Below are positions 5,420 through 6,416 of a stretch of 6,416 bases of DNA, in pieces. The position numbers were made by a program, and so were the translations under genes. Each line of letters begins with the position of its first letter. Within the stretch, counting starts at the first letter, position 1. This DNA is from Pseudomonadota bacterium (GTDB lineage: Bacteria > Pseudomonadota > Gammaproteobacteria > Pseudomonadales > Oceanobacteraceae), in the NCBI GenBank assembly GCA_023399105.1, contig JAEWQT010000097.1, positions 1-6,416 of the forward strand, written 5' to 3'. The notes beneath the pieces are model-generated. The model saw only the letters and a list, made by a program, of their open reading frames with translations, did no database searches and had not been told where the DNA came from.

Positions 5420-6416
5420 TGCCGCACTGGGAAGCCACCGGCCTGCAGCTGGAATGCTGGCCGCCGCTGCCGGAGCATATCGCCCGTCCCTGGGACACTG
5501 CTGATGAACTGCTGGCAGCCACTGGCGAATCACCGGACTTACTGATCAACGACCGCTACGGAGCGCTGCAATGCGCCTTTCCACAGGCGTCCGTCTGGGC
5601 TGACAGTGCCTCGGCGCAAGCCGCCGCGCAGCGCAATCTGCAAGCCAACCAATGCTTACCGAGCGGTGCCGTTGTCTGGCAGGAAGAGGATTTACCGGTC
5701 GCCGCCACCCTGGTATTCATCAAGGTTCCCAAGCAATTTGAACTGCTGCAGTTCTGGCTGCAGCAATGCCAGCAGCGCTTTGCCCCACAAACCCGTTATG
5801 TGCTTGCCGGCATGGCCAAACACTGGCCGGTCAGCTGGTTACAGTGGCTGGAACAGCACGCCGGCAGCTACCGGCAAAGTCAGGTGCAGAAAAAAGCCCG
5901 GTTGGTGGAAATCACGCTGTCGCAGCCATTGCCGGAGCAATCCTTGTGGCGGGGGTATACCAGCCAGGACGAGCTGCATTTTGAGGCACTGCCCGGGGTA
6001 TTTGCCCGCGAACAGCTGGATATCGGCAGCCGCGTCTTATTAGACCTGCCCGATCCGGGCTACGGTGGTGTGCTCTGTGATCTGGGCTGCGGCAATGGTT
6101 TGCTCGGCCTGACGCTGGCGCACCGCTATCGGATTGAGCGGCTGATGTTAACCGATGACTCTTTTCTGGCCGTGCGTTCAGCCCGGCATAACGCGACCCA
6201 GCTCGGCATCAACGCGGAGGTCCGGCACGGGGATGGCCTGAGTGCAGTCAGTGAAACTCTGGACTGGGTGGTCTGTAATCCCCCCTTTCATGACGGCCAC
6301 CGTCAACTGACCAATATTGCCGTAAGAATGTTCGAAGAAAGTCGCCAGCGTCTGGCAAAGGATGGGAAATTACTGGTGATCGCCAACCGGCACCTGCCGT
6401 ATTTGCCGGTGCTGAA
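5419..6416 (+). CDS. rlmG: 23S rRNA (guanine(1835)-N2)-methyltransferase RlmG, 3' end cut by window edge
   Basis: RlmG uses S-adenosylmethionine to methylate N2 of G1835 in 23S rRNA. The 332 codons present (about 378 in E. coli) begin MPHWEATGLQLECWPPLP and lack only the C-terminal tail. The non-catalytic N-terminal half includes LLINDRYGALQCAF (41-54), FIKVPKQFELLQFW (100-113) and QKKARLVEITLSQP, all resembling RlmG. The catalytic half has VFAREQLDIGSRVLL, the SAM-binding motif DLGCGNG (221-227), and NPPFHDGH (287-294), the N-P-P-F/Y active-site motif of N2-guanine methyltransferases, followed by VIANRHLPYLPVL. NRHLPY after the active site favours RlmG over the related 16S enzyme RsmC. The ATG overlaps the upstream stop (TGATG), and no independent ribosome-binding site is needed. 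The frame stays open to the right edge. A smaller open frame inside it (5606-6043) is a shadow. Confidence 0.92.
   Translation, partial: MPHWEATGLQLECWPPLPEHIARPWDTADELLAATGESPDLLINDRYGALQCAFPQASVWADSASAQAAAQRNLQANQCLPSGAVVWQEEDLPVAATLVFIKVPKQFELLQFWLQQCQQRFAPQTRYVLAGMAKHWPVSWLQWLEQHAGSYRQSQVQKKARLVEITLSQPLPEQSLWRGYTSQDELHFEALPGVFAREQLDIGSRVLLDLPDPGYGGVLCDLGCGNGLLGLTLAHRYRIERLMLTDDSFLAVRSARHNATQLGINAEVRHGDGLSAVSETLDWVVCNPPFHDGHRQLTNIAVRMFEESRQRLAKDGKLLVIANRHLPYLPVL

Noticed and set aside
5088..5549. Minus-strand 153-codon open frame opposite the small basic protein gene and the rlmG start
   Set aside because: It is Trp/Cys/Arg/Pro-rich without domains, and it conflicts with the overlapping stop/start of two plus-strand genes, one of which is securely identified.
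5606..6043. Plus-strand 145-codon open frame
   Set aside because: It is an out-of-frame shadow inside rlmG; the true frame gives the conserved methyltransferase motifs.
1..6416. Mobile elements, CRISPR arrays, tRNA/rRNA genes, attachment sites or a defence system
   Set aside because: No tandem spaced repeats, terminal inverted repeats, transposase/integrase motifs or RNA-gene signatures were seen on either strand; the genes are ordinary chromosomal functions.

Overview
This looks like a chromosomal housekeeping segment from a Gammaproteobacterium of moderate-to-high G+C (somewhat above 50% by eye). The evidence is an RlmG-type 23S rRNA methyltransferase, a UspE-like tandem universal stress protein, and a leuC-leuD pair with a divergent LysR-type regulator, an arrangement known from Pseudomonas-like genomes. 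The genus cannot be fixed from the sequence. No insertion sequence, tRNA, rRNA, CRISPR array, prophage gene or abrupt change in base composition was seen.

Layout. Positions 1-1531 (minus strand) carry the leucine-biosynthesis pair leuC, complete, and leuD, of which only the first 33 codons are inside the window. They encode the two subunits of 3-isopropylmalate dehydratase. A 127-bp gap (1532-1658) separates leuC from a divergent LysR-type regulator (1659-2549, plus strand). The gap holds a perfect 15-bp inverted repeat of the LysR T-N11-A type. It is centred about 64 bp upstream of the leuC start point predicted from a -35/-10 pair, which is the classical geometry for LysR-type activation. 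Everything from the regulator to the right edge is on the plus strand.

Positions 2621-4971 form a tight three-gene unit: a tandem-domain universal stress protein, a stand-alone phosphotransacetylase/phosphotransbutyrylase-family enzyme, and a small flavodoxin-fold protein whose start codon overlaps the previous stop (ATGA). The combination suggests acyl-CoA/acyl-phosphate metabolism under energy or redox stress. A strong stem-loop straddles the end of the third gene. Positions 5042-5419 encode a small, unrecognised protein with a very basic N-terminus and an Ala/Lys/Glu-rich helix. Its stop codon overlaps (TGATG) the start of rlmG, a 23S rRNA guanine-N2 methyltransferase gene that runs off the right edge after 332 codons.

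No clearly new biological system is visible. The points most worth following are the small basic protein coupled to rlmG, the leuC/LysR operator architecture, and the Usp-phosphotransacylase-flavodoxin operon, which lacks an adjacent acetate kinase and the MaoC domain often fused to this enzyme class.
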